DNA from: Streptomyces sp. CNH099
Lineage (GTDB): Bacteria; Actinomycetota; Actinomycetes; Streptomycetales; Streptomycetaceae
NCBI GenBank assembly: GCA_000514715.1
Contig: KI911459.1
Location: 1-64,000 of the forward strand
Direction of reading: 5' to 3'
DNA length: 64,000 bases
A model generated the notes under the pieces. It saw only the letters and a program-made list of their open reading frames with translations. It was not told the DNA's origin and ran no database searches. Shown in pieces: positions 26,838 through 37,100 of this stretch. The translations under genes were made by a program, and so were the position numbers. Every line of letters begins with the position of its first letter. The stretch's first letter is position 1.

Positions 26838-27923
26838 GTGCGTACCGCCCTCGTCATCGGCACCGGCCTCATCGGCACCTCCGCCGCCCTGGCGCTGACC
26901 CGCAGAGGCGTCACGGTCTATCTGCAGGACGAGGACGCCGACCAGGCCCGCACCGCCGCGGCCCTCGGGGCCGGCAGCGACGAGCCGCCCCCCGCGCCCG
27001 TGGACCTCGCCGTCGTCGCCGTGCCGCCCGCGCTCACCGGCCCCACCCTCGCCGACGCCCAGCGCCGCGGCGCCGCCCGCGGCTACCTCGACGTCGCCAG
27101 CGTCAAGGGCGGCCCCCGCCGCACCCTGCGGGAGCTGGGCGGCGACCTCGCCCGCTACATCGGCAGCCACCCGATGGCCGGCAGCGAGCGGTCCGGCCCG
27201 CTGGCCGCCTCCGCGGAGCTGTTCGAGGGCCGGCCGTGGGTGCTGAGCCCGGACGGGACCACCGACACCGAGGTGCTGAACCTCGCGCTGGAGCTGGTCG
27301 CACTCTGCCGCGCCGTGCCCGTGGTGATGGACGCCGACGCCCACGACCGCGCCGTCGCCCTCGTCTCGCACACCCCGCAGCTGGTCTCCAGCATGGTCGC
27401 CGCGCGGCTGGAGGACGCCGAGGAGGCCGCGGTCCGGCTCTGCGGGCAGGGCATCCGGGACGTCACCCGCATCGCCGCCTCGGACCCGGCGATGTGGATC
27501 GACATCCTCTCCGCCAACCCCGGCCCGGTAGCCGAGGTGCTGTCCGAGGTCGCCGCCGACCTCGACGAGACGGTGCGGGCGCTGCGCGCGCTGCAGGCCG
27601 CCGACGACGGCAAGCGCCGCACCGGCGCCGCCGGTATCGAGGACGTGCTGCGCCGCGGCGGCGCCGGCCGCGAGCGGGTGCCCGGCAAGCACGGTGCGGC
27701 CCCCGCGGAGTACGAGACCGTCACCGTGCTCATCGGCGACCGGCCGGGCGAGCTGGCGCGCATCTTCGCCGACGCCGGCGCGGCCGGGGTCAACATCGAG
27801 GACGTGCGCATCGACCACGCCACCGGGCAGCAGGCCGGGCGCGTACAGCTCATGGTCGAGCCGCCGGCCGCGCAGGCGCTCACCGCCGCGCTGCGGGAGC
27901 GCGGGTGGCCGCTGAGGCAGTGA
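26838..27923 (+). CDS. tyrA: Prephenate dehydrogenase
   Basis: The 361-residue enzyme converts prephenate to 4-hydroxyphenylpyruvate in tyrosine synthesis. It has the NAD motif GTGLIGTS at the N-terminus, the DVASVKGGPRRTL strand, the catalytic His in GSHPMAGSERSG, the VSHTPQLVSSM block and a C-terminal ACT domain (YETVTVLIGDRPGELARIF) that may bind tyrosine for feedback control. GTG 26838 is the start. It precedes cmk by 91 bp. Confidence 0.93.
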   Translation: MRTALVIGTGLIGTSAALALTRRGVTVYLQDEDADQARTAAALGAGSDEPPPAPVDLAVVAVPPALTGPTLADAQRRGAARGYLDVASVKGGPRRTLRELGGDLARYIGSHPMAGSERSGPLAASAELFEGRPWVLSPDGTTDTEVLNLALELVALCRAVPVVMDADAHDRAVALVSHTPQLVSSMVAARLEDAEEAAVRLCGQGIRDVTRIAASDPAMWIDILSANPGPVAEVLSEVAADLDETVRALRALQAADDGKRRTGAAGIEDVLRRGGAGRERVPGKHGAAPAEYETVTVLIGDRPGELARIFADAGAAGVNIEDVRIDHATGQQAGRVQLMVEPPAAQALTAALRERGWPLRQ

Positions 27924-28014
27924 CCGAGACCCGCGCAGGTACCAGTAACCTGGTCCCGCACACGTCGACCCGGTTAACCCGGACGTATTCCTGAGGAAGG
28001 GTGTCGTACGCCCC

Positions 28015-28725
28015 GTGGACAGCGCTGCCAGGGCCCAGCGGGCCCCCGTGATCGTCGCCATCGACGGCCCCGCCGGCACCGGCAAGTCGAGTACGTCCCG
28101 GGCCGTGGCCGCCCGGCTCGGCCTGCGCTATCTCGACACCGGCGCGCAGTACCGGGCCGCCGCCTGGTGGATGCTGGGCAACGGCGTGGACGTGCGCGAC
28201 CCCGCCGCGGTCGCCGCCGCAGCGGAGAAGCCGCAGATCGTCTCCGGTACCGACCCGGCGGCGCCCACGGTCACCGTCGACGGCGCCGACGCCGCGGGCC
28301 CGATCCGTACCCGGGAGGTCACCGCCGCGGTCAGCGCCGTCAGCGCGGTGCCGGAGGTACGGGCTCGGATCACCGCGCTGCAGCGGTCCATCGCGGCGGA
28401 GTCGGTGAAGAGCGGCGGGATCGTGGTCGAGGGCCGGGACATCGGCACGACGGTGCTGCCGGACGCGGACGTCAAGATCTTCCTCACCGCCTCGGAAGAG
28501 GTGCGCGCCGCCCGCCGCAGCGGCGAGCTGAAGGGGAAGGACGCGAGCGACCTGGCCGCCACGCAGGCGTCGATCGCCCGGCGCGACGCCGCCGACGCCG
28601 GCCGCAAGGTCTCGCCGCTCGCCAAGGCCGCCGACGCCATCGAGGTGGACACGACGGAGCTGACCCTGGAGCAGGTCATCCAGTGCGTCGTCACCCTCGT
28701 CGAAGAGAAGCAGCAGGGTCGGTGA
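28015..28725 (+). CDS. cmk: Cytidylate kinase
   Basis: Cmk phosphorylates CMP and dCMP. The 236-residue protein has the P-loop GPAGTGKS at residues 18-25, the LDTGAQYRA CMP-binding motif, and the EGRDIGTTVLPDADVKIFLTAS segment with an ARRSGEL lid. GTG 28015 overlaps nothing upstream; GAGGAAGGG is about 13 nt before it. The stop overlaps the acyltransferase start (GTGA). Confidence 0.95.
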   Translation: MDSAARAQRAPVIVAIDGPAGTGKSSTSRAVAARLGLRYLDTGAQYRAAAWWMLGNGVDVRDPAAVAAAAEKPQIVSGTDPAAPTVTVDGADAAGPIRTREVTAAVSAVSAVPEVRARITALQRSIAAESVKSGGIVVEGRDIGTTVLPDADVKIFLTASEEVRAARRSGELKGKDASDLAATQASIARRDAADAGRKVSPLAKAADAIEVDTTELTLEQVIQCVVTLVEEKQQGR

Positions 28726-29381
28726 CCGAACCGGCCGGCGCGGTGCCGGAGACACGGGGTGCGCTCGTCGGGCGGCGGATGTCCGCGCCCGTGATGCACG
28801 GCTACTTCAGGCCGCGGATACTCGGCGCCTGGCGGGTGCCCGCCAGCGGGCCCGTCATCCTGGCCGGGAACCACTCCCACAACGTCGACGGCCCGCTGCT
28901 CATGGGCACCGCGCCGCGGCCGGTGCACTTCCTGATCAAGCAGGAGGCGTTCGTCGGGGTCGTCGGCTGGTACCTGCGCACCATCGGCCAGCTGGCCATC
29001 GACCGCACCACCGTCGACCGCGCGGCGATCACCCGCGCGCTGGGCGTGCTGGACGACGGCGGGGTGCTCGGGATCTTCCCGGAGGGCACCCGGGGCGAGG
29101 GCGACTTCTCCTCGATCCGCGCCGGCCTCGCGTACTTCGCGGTGCGCTCCGGCGCCCCGGTGGTGCCGGTCGCGGTGCTGGGCACGGCGGAGCGGCGCAG
29201 CCGCGTGCTCAAGGCGCTGCCGCCGGTGCGCTGCCCGGTGGACATCGTCTTCGGCGAGCCCTTCCAGGCCGGTTCCGCGGACGGGCGGCGTACGCGCAAG
29301 GCGATGGATGAGGCGACGCTGCGCATCCAGGACCGGCTGACCACGCACCTGGCCGCCGCCAGGCGCGATACTGGCCGCTAG
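28722..29381 (+). CDS. PlsC-type 1-acylglycerol-3-phosphate acyltransferase
   Basis: The 219-residue protein has the acyltransferase HX4D motif in GNHSHNVDGP and the second motif FPEGTRGEGDF, plus an APVVPVAVLG strand. It should acylate lysophosphatidic acid or a related acceptor at the membrane. GTG 28722 overlaps the cmk stop. The cmk-plsC-der order is conserved in actinobacteria. Confidence 0.92.
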   Translation: MTEPAGAVPETRGALVGRRMSAPVMHGYFRPRILGAWRVPASGPVILAGNHSHNVDGPLLMGTAPRPVHFLIKQEAFVGVVGWYLRTIGQLAIDRTTVDRAAITRALGVLDDGGVLGIFPEGTRGEGDFSSIRAGLAYFAVRSGAPVVPVAVLGTAERRSRVLKALPPVRCPVDIVFGEPFQAGSADGRRTRKAMDEATLRIQDRLTTHLAAARRDTGR

Positions 29382-29442
29382 GGCGCGGAGCCCGGCAGAC
29401 CGGGCCGTGTGCGCGGCCGAGAACGCAAGGACGAGGAACGTG

Positions 29443-30948
29443 ATGAGCGAGACCGGCAGCTCCCCGGAGCACGCCCCGGACGGCACAGCCTACGGCGACG
29501 GGCCCGGGGAGCCGGAGCACGGGGAGCTGGGCGACGCCGAGTACGCCGAGTTCATGGAGCTGGCCGCCGAGGAGGGCTTCGACCTCGACGAGGTCGAGGG
29601 CGACCTCGCGCGGGCCGGGCACGGCCCGCTGCCCGTGGTGGCGGTCGTCGGCCGGCCGAACGTCGGCAAGTCGACCCTGGTGAACCGCATCCTCGGCCGC
29701 CGCGAGGCCGTCGTGGAGGACCGGCCCGGCGTCACCCGCGACCGGGTGTCGTACGAGGCCGAGTGGGCCGGCCGCCGCTTCAAGGTGGTCGACACCGGCG
29801 GCTGGGAGCAGGACGTGCTCGGCATCCACGCCTCCGTCGCGGCGCAGGCCGAGTTCGCGGTGGAGGCCGCGGACGCCGTCGTCTTCGTGGTCGACGCGCA
29901 GACCGGCGCCACCGACACCGACGAGGCCGTCGTGAAGATGCTGCGCCGGGCCGGCCGGCCGGTGGTGCTCTGCGCCAACAAGGTCGACGGGCAGGCGGGC
30001 GAGGCGGAGGCGGCGTACCTGTGGTCGCTCGGCCTCGGCGAGCCCCACCCGGTCTCCGCGCTGCACGGCCGCGGCACCGGCGACATGCTCGACGCGGTGC
30101 TCGCCGCGCTGCCGGACGCGCCGGCGCAGACGTTCGGCGGCGGGCTCGGCGGCCCGCGCCGGGTGGCGCTCATCGGGCGGCCGAACGTCGGCAAGTCGTC
30201 CATGCTCAACAAGCTCGCCAGGGAGGACCGCGTCGTCGTGGACGACGTCGCGGGCACCACCCGCGACCCGGTGGACGAGCTGATCCAGCTCGGCGGGAAG
30301 ACCTGGCGCTTCGTCGACACCGCCGGCATCAGGCGGCGCGTCCACCTCCAGGAGGGCGCCGACTACTACGCCTCGCTGCGCACCGCCGCCGCGCTGGAGA
30401 AGGCGGAGGTCGCCGTCGTCCTCGTGGACGCCGGCGAGACGCTGACCGTGCAGGACACCCGGATCCTCTCCATGGCGGTCGACGCCGGCCGGGCGCTGGT
30501 CATCGCGTACAACAAGTGGGACCTGCTGGACGAGGAGCGCCGCTTCTACCTGGAGCGCGAGATCGAGCGCGACCTCGTGCAGGTGCAGTGGGCGCCGCGG
30601 GTCAACGTCTCGGCCCGCACCGGACGGCACATGGAGAAGCTGGTGCCGGCGCTGGAGACGGCGCTGTCGGGCTGGGAGACGCGGGTGCCGACCGGCAGGC
30701 TCAACGCCTTCCTGGGCGAACTGGTGGCCGGCCAGCCGCACCCGGTGCGCGGCGGCAAGCAGCCGCGGATCCTGTTCGGCACCCAGGCCGGCACCCGGCC
30801 GCCGCGGTTCGTGCTCTTCGCCTCCGGCTTCATCGAGGCGAACTACCGCCGGTTCATCGAGCGGCGACTGCGCGAGGAGTTCGGCTTCGCGGGCAGTCCG
30901 ATCCGGATCTCGGTACGGGTGCGGGAGAAGCGGGGCCGCAAGAAGTAG
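29443..30948 (+). CDS. der: Ribosome assembly GTPase Der (EngA)
   Basis: Der is needed for 50S subunit assembly. The 501-residue protein has an acidic N-terminal extension of about 65 residues and then two G domains, each with GRPNVGKST or GRPNVGKSS, a DTGG/DTAG G3 motif and NKVD or NKWD for G4. A KH-like C-terminal domain ends RVREKRGRKK. ATG 29443 has ACGAGGA 5 nt upstream; GTG 29440 is adjacent. Confidence 0.95.
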   Translation: MSETGSSPEHAPDGTAYGDGPGEPEHGELGDAEYAEFMELAAEEGFDLDEVEGDLARAGHGPLPVVAVVGRPNVGKSTLVNRILGRREAVVEDRPGVTRDRVSYEAEWAGRRFKVVDTGGWEQDVLGIHASVAAQAEFAVEAADAVVFVVDAQTGATDTDEAVVKMLRRAGRPVVLCANKVDGQAGEAEAAYLWSLGLGEPHPVSALHGRGTGDMLDAVLAALPDAPAQTFGGGLGGPRRVALIGRPNVGKSSMLNKLAREDRVVVDDVAGTTRDPVDELIQLGGKTWRFVDTAGIRRRVHLQEGADYYASLRTAAALEKAEVAVVLVDAGETLTVQDTRILSMAVDAGRALVIAYNKWDLLDEERRFYLEREIERDLVQVQWAPRVNVSARTGRHMEKLVPALETALSGWETRVPTGRLNAFLGELVAGQPHPVRGGKQPRILFGTQAGTRPPRFVLFASGFIEANYRRFIERRLREEFGFAGSPIRISVRVREKRGRKK

Positions 30949-30975
30949 CGGCCCCGGCTCCGGGTGGGCGCGGGG

Positions 30976-31230
30976 TCAGCGGGCGTCGTCCTCGGCCGCG
31001 CGGGCGTCGTGGCGGTGCCGGTGGAGGTGGGACCGCAGGCGCCCGGCGGCCGGCGGGGCCGGCAGCGACGGGCGGGCGGTGTTCATGATCGCGTCGAAGC
31101 GGAGCTGCTCCTCGCCCGTGCGGTCCCCGGGCAGCGCCCGGAAGAGCCGGCGGTACTCGGCGAACAGGGCGTCGTAGATCGGCGTCCCCGAGGTGCGGGC
31201 GGCCGCGTGGGGCTCGTGGGCCGGGCGCAT
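30976..31230 (-). CDS. Small conserved actinobacterial hypothetical protein
   Basis: This 84-residue protein begins MRPAHEPHAAARTSGTPIYD and continues with an aromatic, helical stretch (LFAEYRRLFRALPGDRTGEE). The second half is His/Arg-rich. I do not recognise a characterised family, but the N-terminal half looks like real coding sequence rather than chance GC-rich translation. No clear Shine-Dalgarno site precedes ATG 31230. It is tail-to-tail with der. Confidence 0.6.
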   Translation of the reverse strand: MRPAHEPHAAARTSGTPIYDALFAEYRRLFRALPGDRTGEEQLRFDAIMNTARPSLPAPPAAGRLRSHLHRHRHDARAAEDDAR

Positions 31231-31310
31231 GCCGGGAATCGCGTGGTATCGGTGCACATCCTGTGCAACGAAGGCGCGGCACGCGGGGATGCGGGTGCGC
31301 GCTGCTCCGA

Positions 31311-32363
31311 TCAGGTGCCGGTCAGGGGCATCGTCGCGCCGACGAGCAGCCCGCGCCCGGCGGCCTGCGCCAGCGCCCCGCCCAGCAGGTCCTCGCGCGG
31401 CTGCCGGCCGATCGCGCCGGCGGGCGCCGCGTACACCAGCACCTCCCGCTCCTTGGCCGCGGCGGCCCGCCAGCCGTCCGAGACGTGCAGCGGCTGGTGC
31501 GCCTGCCACCAGGCCGTCTGCGGCTGCCCGGCCGTGCCGGGCTGCATCACCGCGTGCAGCTGGCCGGCGACGAGCAGCACGGACCAGCCGGTGACCGGGG
31601 CCGGCGGCTTGGCCATGCCCATCACGGGCAGGAAGCCGCTCTCGATGAGCAGCGGCAGGAAGTCGTCGCCGGGGCCCTCGGAACCGGGCCGGACGACGGG
31701 CGCCGTGGGCTCGACGACGAGCGCGGGCCGCGGCTCGTCGCCGCACATCACCAGCCCGCAGGTGACGCCGAGGACCGCCTGCGACTCGCCGGTGTCGCCC
31801 ACGGGGGCGGCGGAGGCACCGGCCTCGGCGGGGGCGGGCGAGGGCGCGACCGGGGCGGGGGGCGCGGCGGCGCCGGCCGGGGCGGGGACCGGCGCCGGGG
31901 CCGCGGCGGCGACCGGGGGCGCGGAGGAGTGCGGGACGGCGCCCGCGAGCGGCTGTGCCGTTGTCTGTGCCGGGGTCTGTGCCGGGGCCGGGGCCGGGGC
32001 CGGGGCCTGGGCCTGGGCCTGCGGCTGAGCCGGCGTCTGCGGCTGTGCCGGGGCGGGGTCCGGGGCCGGGGTCTGCTCGGGGCCGTCGTCCGCGGTGATC
32101 GAACGGACGGCGCCCTGCAGTTGCTCCTCGGAGACCGGGACCACCTGCGACGGGATGCAGGCGGCGTGGGCGAAGGCGAGCACCGCGGTCTCCTCGCCCA
32201 CGAAGAGCACGGTGCTCGTCTGCTCCTGCGCGGAGTCGCCGGGGGCGCGGCAGGAGGTGCAGTCGTACGCGCCGGGGGCGGACTCCCCGGCGACGAGCCG
32301 GTCCGCCTCCTCGTCGCCGATCTCGGCACGTACGGCGTCGCTCACTTCGAGCATGCGGGGCAC
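31311..32363 (-). CDS. Conserved hypothetical protein with Pro/Ala/Gln linker
   Basis: The 350-residue protein has two apparently folded ends joined by about 110 residues of PAPAPAQTP-like low complexity. The N-terminal part (VSDAVRAEIGDEEADRLVAGES) contains the CTSC pair DCTSCRAPGDS followed by VLFVGEETAVLAFAHAACIPSQ. The C-terminal part has VLLVAGQLHAVMQPG and VYAAPAGAIGR. It looks like a streptomycete-specific protein of unknown function. GTG 32363 has GAGGA 7 nt upstream; ATG 32396 is the longer alternative without a site. Confidence 0.75.
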   Translation of the reverse strand: MPRMLEVSDAVRAEIGDEEADRLVAGESAPGAYDCTSCRAPGDSAQEQTSTVLFVGEETAVLAFAHAACIPSQVVPVSEEQLQGAVRSITADDGPEQTPAPDPAPAQPQTPAQPQAQAQAPAPAPAPAQTPAQTTAQPLAGAVPHSSAPPVAAAAPAPVPAPAGAAAPPAPVAPSPAPAEAGASAAPVGDTGESQAVLGVTCGLVMCGDEPRPALVVEPTAPVVRPGSEGPGDDFLPLLIESGFLPVMGMAKPPAPVTGWSVLLVAGQLHAVMQPGTAGQPQTAWWQAHQPLHVSDGWRAAAAKEREVLVYAAPAGAIGRQPREDLLGGALAQAAGRGLLVGATMPLTGT

Positions 32364-32751
32364 GAGTCGCTCCTCGGTGTCGTGGTGCTGGTTCATCTGG
32401 GCACAACGGGCGACCTGTGTGCGGAGTCACGCCTCGGGCGGCGATTGCCGGAACGGTGCGTACGGACGGTAGGGAGTCGGTCGGAAATTCTCACCGTGGG
32501 TCAACTGATGTACGAATCACGGCCGTTGGTGCCGTGAGCCGAGCCACAGCACGACCGGAGATTTGCCGGAGAAAGCCTGTTTTGACCGGCGCGACGGCCT
32601 GTCCGGTATTGATCGATACCCACGGTAACCCCCAACTGGCCTCGAATGATGGGGTCTTGGTTGATTACGCCCGACAAGGCTGCCTAGATTCGGCCGCCGC
32701 GTGCACCGAGCACCGCCCGGGCAGGGGACCCGGGGCCACCGAGAGGAACGT
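32364..32751. other. Divergent regulatory region upstream of the rpf-like gene
   Basis: This 388-bp region between divergent genes is less GC-rich than its surroundings. It holds the rpf-like promoter at 32661-32690 and GAGAGGA just before ATG 32752. Some Streptomyces rpf genes have a ydaO-type c-di-AMP riboswitch upstream; I could not recognise one here by eye. Confidence 0.5.
32661..32690 (+). promoter_or_regulatory. Promoter of the rpf-LysM gene
   Basis: TTGATT (32661-32666) and TAGATT (32685-32690) are spaced 18 bp apart and sit about 60 nt before the start codon. This is a good match to an HrdB-type promoter. Confidence 0.6.
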
Positions 32752-33447
32752 ATGCCTTTCCCGAAGGGCGACATACGCGCCACCCGCAGTGACCGTACGA
32801 CCAGTGAGGCAGGCACCACCATCAGCACCAGCAGGACACGCAGGAACGCCGCCGTCGTCACCGGAGCCGCCGCGCTCCTCACCCCCCTCGCGCTCCTCGC
32901 CACCGCCGCGCCGGCGGGCGCCGCGGACAGCGGGGTGTGGGACCGCATCGCCCAGTGCGAGAGCGGCGGCGACTGGTCCATCAACACCGGCAACGGCTAC
33001 TACGGCGGACTCCAGTTCGCCGCCTCCACCTGGGAGGCCTACGGCGGCACCGCCTACGCCCCCACCGCGGACCGGGCGAGCCGGGAACAGCAGATCGCGG
33101 TCGCCACCAAGGTGCAGGCCGCGCAGGGGTGGGGCGCCTGGCCGCACTGCTCCGTCCAGGCCGGCGCCGCCGGCGAAGCGCCCGCGGTGAACGCCCCCGC
33201 GACCGGAGAGCCGTCGGCGCCGGCGGAGCGCACGGAGCCGCGCACGGAGCCGCGGGCGGACCGCGACGAGGGGCAGCGGCAGCCGCTGCGGCGCGGCGAC
33301 GGCAACTACACCGTCAGGGCCGGCGACACGCTCAGCCGCATCGCCGCCGCGCACGGCACCGGCTGGCGCGAGGTCTACGAGGCCAACCGCGACGTCATCG
33401 GCGGCGACCCGGACGTCATCCTGCCGGGCCAGCGCCTGCACGTCTGA
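32752..33447 (+). CDS. Secreted resuscitation-promoting factor with LysM domain
   Basis: This 231-residue precursor has a basic N-region, a hydrophobic segment ending AAPAGAAD (likely signal cleavage near residue 58), and an Rpf transglycosylase-like domain with catalytic Glu70 in CESGG and the YYGGLQFAASTWEAYGG motif. A Pro/Glu/Arg linker leads to a C-terminal LysM domain (YTVRAGDTLSRIAAAHGTGW). It should cleave peptidoglycan and aid spore germination or growth resumption. ATG 32752 has GAGAGGA upstream. Confidence 0.93.
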   Translation: MPFPKGDIRATRSDRTTSEAGTTISTSRTRRNAAVVTGAAALLTPLALLATAAPAGAADSGVWDRIAQCESGGDWSINTGNGYYGGLQFAASTWEAYGGTAYAPTADRASREQQIAVATKVQAAQGWGAWPHCSVQAGAAGEAPAVNAPATGEPSAPAERTEPRTEPRADRDEGQRQPLRRGDGNYTVRAGDTLSRIAAAHGTGWREVYEANRDVIGGDPDVILPGQRLHV

Positions 33448-34105
33448 CGCGCCACGGCGCCCCTGTCTCGGCGGGCTCGCCGCTGAACACCACGTTGCCG
33501 CGACGGAGTTCGTGCACCACCGTCGCCGCGGCCGCCAGGCCGGGCGGCAGGCTCTGCTCCGCGACGACGACGGTGGCGGCGAGCCCGCCGAGCAGTTCGT
33601 ACGTACGGGCCGCCACCGCGGCCGACATCCCCTGGCCCGGCTCGTCGAGCAGGACGAGCCGGGCGGGGGACAGCAGCGCCCGGGCGACCGCCAGCATCCG
33701 CTGCTCGCCGCCCGAGAGCGTGCCCGCGCGGCGCGCCGGCAGCCGCGCCAGCTCCGGATACGCCGCCAGCGCGGGCCCGGCGTCGCCGCCGGGGGCCGCG
33801 AGCCGCAGGTTCTCCGCGACCGTCAGCGAGCCGAACACCGCGCGCACCTCGGGCGTCAGCGACAGCCCGCGGCGGGCGCGGGCGTACGCGGGCGTCCGCG
33901 TGACGTCCTCGCCGCGCCACACCACGCGGCCCGCGGCCAGCGGCACGGTCCCGGCGAGGGCGCGCAGCGCGGTCGTCCGGCCGGAGCCGTTGCGGCCGAG
34001 CAGCACCGTGAGCCGGCCGGCGGGCACGGCGAGGTCGACGCCGTGCAGGGCCTCCAGCGGGCCGTAGCGGACGCGGGCGCGGTGCAGGGCGATCTCGATG
34101 CTCAC
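33416..34105 (-). CDS. LivF-like ABC transporter ATPase with Arg in Walker A
   Basis: The 229-residue ATPase has the LivF pattern: signature LSGGEQRMLAVARALL, Walker B LVLLDEPGQGMS. The Walker A motif reads GRNGSGRTT, with Arg (CGG, complement of 33977-33979) where Lys contacts ATP phosphates. The H-loop His is replaced too (VVVAEQSLP, as is usual in LivF). Start GTG 34105 overlaps the fused LivHMG stop by 4 nt. It overlaps the 3' end of the rpf-like gene by 32 bp on the other strand. Confidence 0.88.
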   Translation of the reverse strand: MSIEIALHRARVRYGPLEALHGVDLAVPAGRLTVLLGRNGSGRTTALRALAGTVPLAAGRVVWRGEDVTRTPAYARARRGLSLTPEVRAVFGSLTVAENLRLAAPGGDAGPALAAYPELARLPARRAGTLSGGEQRMLAVARALLSPARLVLLDEPGQGMSAAVAARTYELLGGLAATVVVAEQSLPPGLAAAATVVHELRRGNVVFSGEPAETGAPWRVRRAGAGPAG

Positions 34106-37100
34106 GGCGCCTCCGCGGGCGCCGTGCCGGTCGCCGCGAGCACGTGGGCGGCGGTGCCGGAGGCGGCGATGCGGCCGGCGGACATCGCGTAGACGGTGTC
34201 GGCGAGTTCGCCGACGAGTTCGAGGTCGTGCTCGACGACGAGCAGGGCCGTGCCGTCCGCGGCGAGGGCGCGCAGGATGCGGACGAGCGCGGCGGTCTCG
34301 GCGAGGTCGAGGCCGGCGGCCGGTTCGTCGAGGAGCAGCACGCGGGGACCGCCGGCGAGCGCGCGGCCGAGTTCGACGCGGCGCAGGGTGCCGGTGGGCA
34401 GGTCCGCGGCGGGGGCGTCGCGCAGCGGCCCGTCGAGGCCGAGCAGCCGCAGCACCCGGCCGGTGGCCGCGGGGTCGCGGACACGCCCCTGCTCGGCGCC
34501 GACGCCGACGTTCTCGGCGACGGTGAGGGAGGGGAAGACGGCCGGCTGCTGGAACGTCCGCGCCAGCCCGAGCCGGGTCCGCGCGTGCGCACTGAGCCGG
34601 GTGACGTCCCGCCCCCCGAGCACGACGCGCCCGGCCCGGGGCCGCAGCGTCCCGGCGAGACAGTGGAACAGGGTGGACTTGCCGGCCCCGTTGGGCCCGA
34701 CGAGGGCGGTGACCCGCCCCGGGACGACGCGGATGTCGACGTCGGAGAGCACGGAGAAGTCCCCGTACGAGACGGATACGCCCTGCGCGACGAGCACGGG
34801 GTCGCCTGCGGCGGGCCCCCCGGGCCCGCGGAGTCCGCCGCCGGCGGGCGAACCGGCCGCCGCGGGGCCCGGGGCGGCGGGTGGGGTGCCGCCGGTCGTG
34901 CGGGCGCGCGTCCGCCGCAGCCGCGAGGCGGTCCGGCGGACCACACCACCGCGGGCCGGCCGCGTTCCGTCACCGGAGCCGGGGCCGCCGCCCCCCGGCC
35001 GCGGGGCTTCGCCCGGACCGGCCCCCGGCGTGTCCCGCTCGCCGACCCCCGCCGCGTCCCCCGCCGGTTGCGAGTCGCCGCGAGCGGGCCGGTGGGCTTC
35101 GCGCGGCTCGGGCTCGGGCACGGCCGCGCCGCCGACGGCCCGGCCGTGCCGTGCCGTCCCCGCCGGGGATGTCTTCGCGTCGCCCGGACCCTGCGCCGAA
35201 GGCGCCGAGAGGCCACCGGCCGCCGTCAAGCCGGAGCCGGGACCCGCGGCTCCGCCGGTTCTGCGCGCCGACGGCGGCCCGGCCCCGGCGACCCCCGCCG
35301 GAGGCGCTTCCCGCTCCGTGGCCTGTGCCGGAGGTGTTCCCTGCTCCGTGGCCTGTGCCGGAGGCGCTTCCTGCTCCGCGGCCCCTGCCGGAGGCGTTCC
35401 CTCTTCCGTGACCCCCGCCGGAGGCGCCGCCTCCACCGCGATCCGCGCCGGAGGCGCCTGGCCGGCCGCCAGGGCGGCGCGTACCCGCCGGCCCAGCGGC
35501 GTCAGCCTCCGCGGCCGTGTCCAGCGCGACGCCGCCCGGCGCAGGGCCTCGTACAGGCCGCCGGGGAAGCGGCCCAGCAGCACCGCCAGGACGCCGATGA
35601 CCGCCGCCGCCATCCCGCCGCGGGTGCCCGCGTCCAACCCCACCAGCAGCGCCGACGCCAGCAGCGCGCCCAGCATGCTGTCCGCGCCCACGACGACCAC
35701 CGCCGCGAACCACAGCAGTCCCCGCACCGGGTCGAAGGCGTGCGGGTCGAACGCCCGCGCGCCCATGGCCAGCATGCCCCCGCCCAGCGCCGCGAGCGCC
35801 GCGCCCGCCGCGAACGCGGCGACCTTCAGCGACGGCACCGGCACCCCCGCCGCCGCGGCGCCGGACTCGTGGTCCCGCATCGCCGCCAGCGCTCGCCCCG
35901 GGCGGCCCCGGCGCAGCGCCCACGCCGCGGCCACCGCACCGGCGAGCAGCAGCAGTTCGAGTACGTAGAACGCCCGGTCGCCGGTGAAACCGGCGGGCCG
36001 CCCCAGCGTCAGCCCCGACGTCGCGTACGGCTGCGCGAAGACGAAGCGGCTCACCGCCACCCCCACCGCCAGCGTCACCAGCGCCAGCGCCAGGCCCTGC
36101 CGCCGGATCGCCGGGTAACCGGTGAGCAGCCCCAGCGGCGCCACCAACAGCACCGCGACGCCGAGCGCCACCAGTTCCGGCAGCGCCGGCAGCCCCGGGA
36201 ACCGCCCCGCCGCGAGCAGCGCCGTGAACAGCGCCCCGAGCCCCGCGTACGCCGCCTGCCCCAGCGAGACCTGGCCGCCGCGCCCCGTGACGACCACCAG
36301 CGACAGCAGGACCACCGCCAGCGCCGGCACCTGGACCGACGTGGTCAGGTCGGAGCCCGCGAAGCCCAAAGGCAGCAGGAACAGCACCCCGGCGACCAGC
36401 CACGCCCGGCCGTCGCCGGCGGCCGTGTCCAGCGTGTCGGCCGGCGCCCGCAGGAAGCCGTCGCCGCCGGACCAGACCCCGATACGGGGCAGGGCGAGCG
36501 CCGCCACCAGCAGCAGCACCGCGAAGAGGTTCGCACCCAGCGCCTGCACCACCTCCTCGCCCCGCCCCCCGGGGTGCAGCCGGGTCAGCTGCGCCTGCGC
36601 CACGCCGACCGCCAGCGCCACCGCCACGACGGCCGGCAGGCTCCGCAGCCCGGCCGCGACCGCGACCCCGATGACGGCCAGCACCAGCAGCGGCAGCCCG
36701 TACGGGTCGAGGCGGTACTCCGGCGCCAGCAGCGCGCCGGTGACGCCCGCGGTGAACGTGCCGAACGCCCAGCCGGCGTCGGCGACCCGGTCCGCGTCGA
36801 TGCCGCTGAGCGCGGCGAGCCGGCGGTTGTCGACGACCGCGCGCAGCTCGCGCCCGAACCGGGTCCACCGGGTGACCGCCGCGACCGCGGCGGCCAGCGC
36901 CACCGCCGTGCCGAGCTGCACCCACGGGTCGGACGGCAGCAGTTCGGGCGCGTCCGTCCGCGCCCCCGTACCCCAGAGCAGGCCCGCCGCGCCCATCAGC
37001 AGCACGAACACCCCGAGCGAGGCCACCAGCGCCTGCGCGCCGCCCGCGCCCGCCCCGCCGGACCGCAGCACCGACAGCGGCCGGAAGACGAACCGCCCCG

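Noticed and set aside
32397..32751. Possible ydaO/c-di-AMP riboswitch upstream of the rpf-like gene
   Set aside because: Known for some Streptomyces rpf genes, but the conserved core could not be found by eye; a covariance-model search would decide.
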